Source: Anoxybacillus amylolyticus (GTDB taxonomy: Bacteria > Bacillota > Bacilli > Bacillales > Anoxybacillaceae). Taken from it: a stretch of 64,000 nt of DNA. Made by a program: the position numbers and the translations under genes. Under the pieces are notes generated by a model that was given only the letters and a program-made list of their open reading frames with translations, did no database searches and was not told where the DNA came from. Positions 61,736 through 64,000 of this stretch are shown one piece after another. The stretch spans positions 368,501 through 432,500 of the forward strand of contig NZ_CP015438.1 of assembly GCF_001634285.1 (NCBI RefSeq). Reading direction: 5' to 3'. Within the stretch, counting starts at the first letter, position 1; the number at the start of each line of letters is the position of its first letter.

Positions 61736-62655
61736 CTAGGCGATCGTGAAGCGATTTCTAAATGTGCTTTTAGCCTATTTGCTATCGACTGCCGCTCGTT
61801 CTCTCGGATGATGACGTAAAAGACGCCGTTTATTTTTGTGCTCGTTCCTGTGAGCTGCAGTTTTTCGACGTTAGTATGGGCTTGTTTGTAGTTTGTGTAA
61901 ATCGCTTTCATTTGTTCAAGCGTCAAATTCGTTTTGACATTTCGAGCGATGGCGCGAAGCATCTCGTCGTAGGCAAGTACCGCTGTTGCCCCTTTGTGCA
62001 TCACAGCTTCTATCACTTGCTTTTGCCGATCTTCTCTTCCAAACCCACCGCGCGGGTCACTATGGCGCATGCGCGCATATTTTAACGCCTTTGCCCCGTT
62101 TAACGTAATGCGCCCCTTTGGAAACGTCGTCTTGTCATACGTAAACGCAAACGGATTATCGACGGTGATGCCGCCAACTGCATCGACGATGTCGCGAAAC
62201 CCGTTCATATTGACTTTCACGTAATAGTCAATCGGAATATCAAGAAACTGTTCAACGGTCGCCATCGTCATCCCGACGCCGCCAAACGCATACGAATGGT
62301 TAATTTTATCGAGCTTCCCTTTGCCGACGATTGTAGTGCGCGTATCGCGCGGAATGCTCACCATTTTCACCGACGGCTTATTCGGATTGACCGTCACGAC
62401 GATAAGTGAGTCTGCCCGCCCACGGTCGCCTTTTCGCTCATCCACGCCGATAAACAAAAACGAAATCGGCGGCAAACGCCTTAACTCCACTGGTGTGGAA
62501 CGCTTCATCGGCACTGGCCGCTCGGCTGGTTCGTGAATTTGTTGGGCGGTTTTTGTAAGCTCGTGGTAGAGAAACTGGCGGTATAGATAGAAACTCGCGA
62601 AACTAACGACTAGCACGATGCCAAAAATGCCGATCCACTGTCTTTTTCTTCGCAC
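61711..62655 (-). CDS. LytR-CpsA-Psr (LCP) family wall-polymer ligase
   Basis: This is a 314-residue membrane protein with a short basic N-terminus, one anchor helix (about 8-26) and an extracellular LCP domain: FIGVDERKGDRGRADSLIVV, KMVSIPRDTRTTIVGKGKLD, KINHSYAFGGVGMTMATVEQ, GLRDIVDAVGGI-like segment, and RMRHSDPRGGFGREDRQKQV. LCP enzymes attach teichoic or other anionic polymers to peptidoglycan. Start GTG at 62655 is 10 nt after AAGGAG; the GTG at 62664 is closer to it, and the frame to 62907 is spurious. It is divergent from a UDP-glucose dehydrogenase gene. Confidence 0.87.
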   Translation of the reverse strand: MRRKRQWIGIFGIVLVVSFASFYLYRQFLYHELTKTAQQIHEPAERPVPMKRSTPVELRRLPPISFLFIGVDERKGDRGRADSLIVVTVNPNKPSVKMVSIPRDTRTTIVGKGKLDKINHSYAFGGVGMTMATVEQFLDIPIDYYVKVNMNGFRDIVDAVGGITVDNPFAFTYDKTTFPKGRITLNGAKALKYARMRHSDPRGGFGREDRQKQVIEAVMHKGATAVLAYDEMLRAIARNVKTNLTLEQMKAIYTNYKQAHTNVEKLQLTGTSTKINGVFYVIIRENERQSIANRLKAHLEIASRSPRKTQALPQ

Positions 62656-62792
62656 ATGCCGCACTCTCCTTTTTCTATAGCCTTTGTTTCCTTTCTGTGA
62701 ATGATTCTTTGTGAAAATGAAAATGTTTTCCAACTGCCAAAAAAGCAGGCAATCGTGTAAGATAAAGATAGATAGGAGAGAGGAGAAAGAAG

Positions 62793-64000
62793 ATGAAAAT
62801 TGCTGTAGCAGGAACTGGGTACGTGGGGCTTGTGACAGGAACGTGCTTAGCAGAAATGGGGCAGACGGTCGTTTGCTTCGATGTTCAGGAAGAGAAAATA
62901 GCAGCATTACAACAAGGGCGTTCCCCTATTTACGAGCCAGACCTAGAACAACTAATCGAAAAGAATATGGAAGCAGGTCGATTGTCTTTTACCGCAGAAG
63001 AAAAAGAAGCTTACGGAGAAGCAGATATCGTTTTTCTTGCCGTGGGCACGCCGGAAAAAGAAGACGGTTCGGCGGATTTAACGTATATTGAAGCAGCGGT
63101 TTCTTCGATTGCACAAAATATGACGAAAGACATCGTACTTGTGACGAAAAGCACAGTGCCAGTTGGTACAAATGAGCGCATGCGCGTGATGATTGAGCGA
63201 TGGAAACCGCGGTTTTTGCGGGCGAGCGTCATTTCGAATCCAGAGTTTTTGCGAGAAGGTTCGGCGATTCACGACTGGTTTTACGGCGACCGCATCGTCA
63301 TCGGCGCAAGCGAAGCGGATCGAGAGGCAGCAGAACTACTTATTCGCCTATACGAACCGCTTGGAATTCCAATCGTTCGGACGGATTTAGCGAGCGCGGA
63401 AATGATTAAATACGCCTCGAACGCTTTTTTAGCGACCAAAATCAGTTTTATTAATGAAATTGCCAATATTTGCGAAAAAGTGGGAGCAACGATTGATGAC
63501 GTTGCTTATGGAATCGGGCTGGACAAGCGAATCGGCTCGCATTTTTTGCGAGCGGGCATCGGCTATGGCGGTTCTTGTTTTCCGAAAGATACGAAAGCGC
63601 TCGTGCAAATTGCGGGTAACGTTCAGCACCAGTTTGAGCTGCTTGAAGCAGTCATTCAAGTGAATAACCATCAGCAAGCATTATTAGTGGAAAAAGCGAA
63701 GCAGTACATGTCGTTGCGCGGAAAAAACGTTGCTTTGCTTGGCTTAGCGTTTAAGCCGAACACGGACGATGTGCGAGAGGCAGCGTCGATTGTGATCGCA
63801 AATCGACTTTTGGCGGAAGGAGCGCATGTCGTCGCCTATGACCCGATTGCGACCAATAACGCCAAAAGGCATTTGCCTTCCTCCGTCCGATACGCCCGCT
63901 CGGTGACAGAAGCGATTCGCGATGCCGATGCGGCGTTCATCGTCACGGAATGGGACGTTATTAAACAAACACCGCTTTCGGTCTTTCGCGAAAAAATGCG
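62793..64000 (+). CDS. UDP-glucose 6-dehydrogenase (cut by window end)
   Basis: The first 402 residues of a UDP-glucose dehydrogenase are visible, the enzyme that makes UDP-glucuronate for teichuronic acid or capsule. It has the NAD motif KIAVAGTGYVGLVTGTCLAE, STVPVGTNERM, NPEFLREGSAIHDW, the catalytic cysteine in GYGGSCFPKDTKALV, and GLAFKPNTDDVREAASIVI. B. subtilis has relatives YwqF and TuaD; the location after ywqA-ywqB favours YwqF, but the order is not identical. ATG 62793 follows GAGAGAGGAG. The 3' end lies outside the window. Confidence 0.92.
   Translation, partial: MKIAVAGTGYVGLVTGTCLAEMGQTVVCFDVQEEKIAALQQGRSPIYEPDLEQLIEKNMEAGRLSFTAEEKEAYGEADIVFLAVGTPEKEDGSADLTYIEAAVSSIAQNMTKDIVLVTKSTVPVGTNERMRVMIERWKPRFLRASVISNPEFLREGSAIHDWFYGDRIVIGASEADREAAELLIRLYEPLGIPIVRTDLASAEMIKYASNAFLATKISFINEIANICEKVGATIDDVAYGIGLDKRIGSHFLRAGIGYGGSCFPKDTKALVQIAGNVQHQFELLEAVIQVNNHQQALLVEKAKQYMSLRGKNVALLGLAFKPNTDDVREAASIVIANRLLAEGAHVVAYDPIATNNAKRHLPSSVRYARSVTEAIRDADAAFIVTEWDVIKQTPLSVFREKM

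Noticed and set aside
62656-62907. Longer form of the LCP protein starting at 62907
   Set aside because: The extra 84 residues overlap the divergent UDP-glucose dehydrogenase gene and promoter region, are Phe/Leu/Ser-rich and have no ribosome site.

Overview
The window comes from a spore-forming, flagellated, low-to-moderate-GC Bacillota. It is most likely a thermophilic Bacillaceae member of the Anoxybacillus/Geobacillus type. Gene order follows the atp-distal arm of the Bacillus subtilis map (ywzB, ywmB, murAA, spoIID, spoIIQ, spoIIID, mbl, flhO, flhP, fabZ; further on ywpF, ssbB, ywqA, ywqB), with a Bacillus-type complex I cluster in front and a class IIC group II intron. The genus is inference; gene identities rest on recognisable motifs and protein sequence.

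Layout. 1-7.5 kb: end of a complex I operon (nuoD tail, then nuoHIJKLMN with overlapping or tightly spaced genes) closed by a strong terminator. 7.5-18.5 kb: cell wall, sporulation, cell shape and flagellar genes: ywzB, ywmB, murA, spoIID and spoIIID (each behind a SigE-type promoter), spoIIQ, mbl, flhO-flhP, fabZ. Two related coiled-coil repeat proteins (10.1 and 17.0 kb) and an Asn/Asp-rich lipoprotein are interspersed. 18.5-24.4 kb: complete ribose operon rbsRKDACB with a palindromic operator beside the rbsR promoter. 24.4-30.3 kb: an asparagine synthetase followed by a decayed IS3-family element, which sits inside a dispersed terminator-bearing repeat with a 3-bp target duplication. An IS200/IS605 element with intact TnpB and broken TnpA comes next.

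30.3-46 kb: accessory region. It holds a 700-residue SEC-C protein, a BI-1 family membrane protein, an EAL phosphodiesterase, a BclB-like collagen-repeat spore surface protein with a neighbouring glycosyltransferase behind a SigK-type promoter, a manA fragment abutting a cloverleaf-shaped inverted-repeat element, VanZ, an oxidoreductase, a ROK sugar kinase, a TetR-MFS efflux operon with three operator copies, and the group II intron placed just after that operon's terminator. 46-64 kb: aldehyde dehydrogenase plus DUF779, a dense repeat block, an ISL3-like MITE, comK, aspartokinase, a class D sortase with its acidic surface protein, ywpF, ssbB, an XRE regulator, the SNF2/SWIM pair ywqA-ywqB, a three-repeat NlpC/P60 hydrolase, an LCP ligase and the start of a UDP-glucose dehydrogenase.

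Working together: murA, spoIID/spoIIQ, mbl, the NlpC/P60 enzyme and the LCP protein all act on wall synthesis or remodelling. The collagen-like protein and the glycosyltransferase probably build a glycosylated spore surface. ComK and SsbB are parts of the competence programme.

The features I find least explained are two nested multi-branched inverted-repeat elements (37.1 and 46.0 kb), the spoIIID leader with small reading frames and a start-codon hairpin, the pair of tandem-repeat coiled-coil proteins, and the SEC-C protein with a recombinase-like helical segment. No rRNA, tRNA or CRISPR array was seen.
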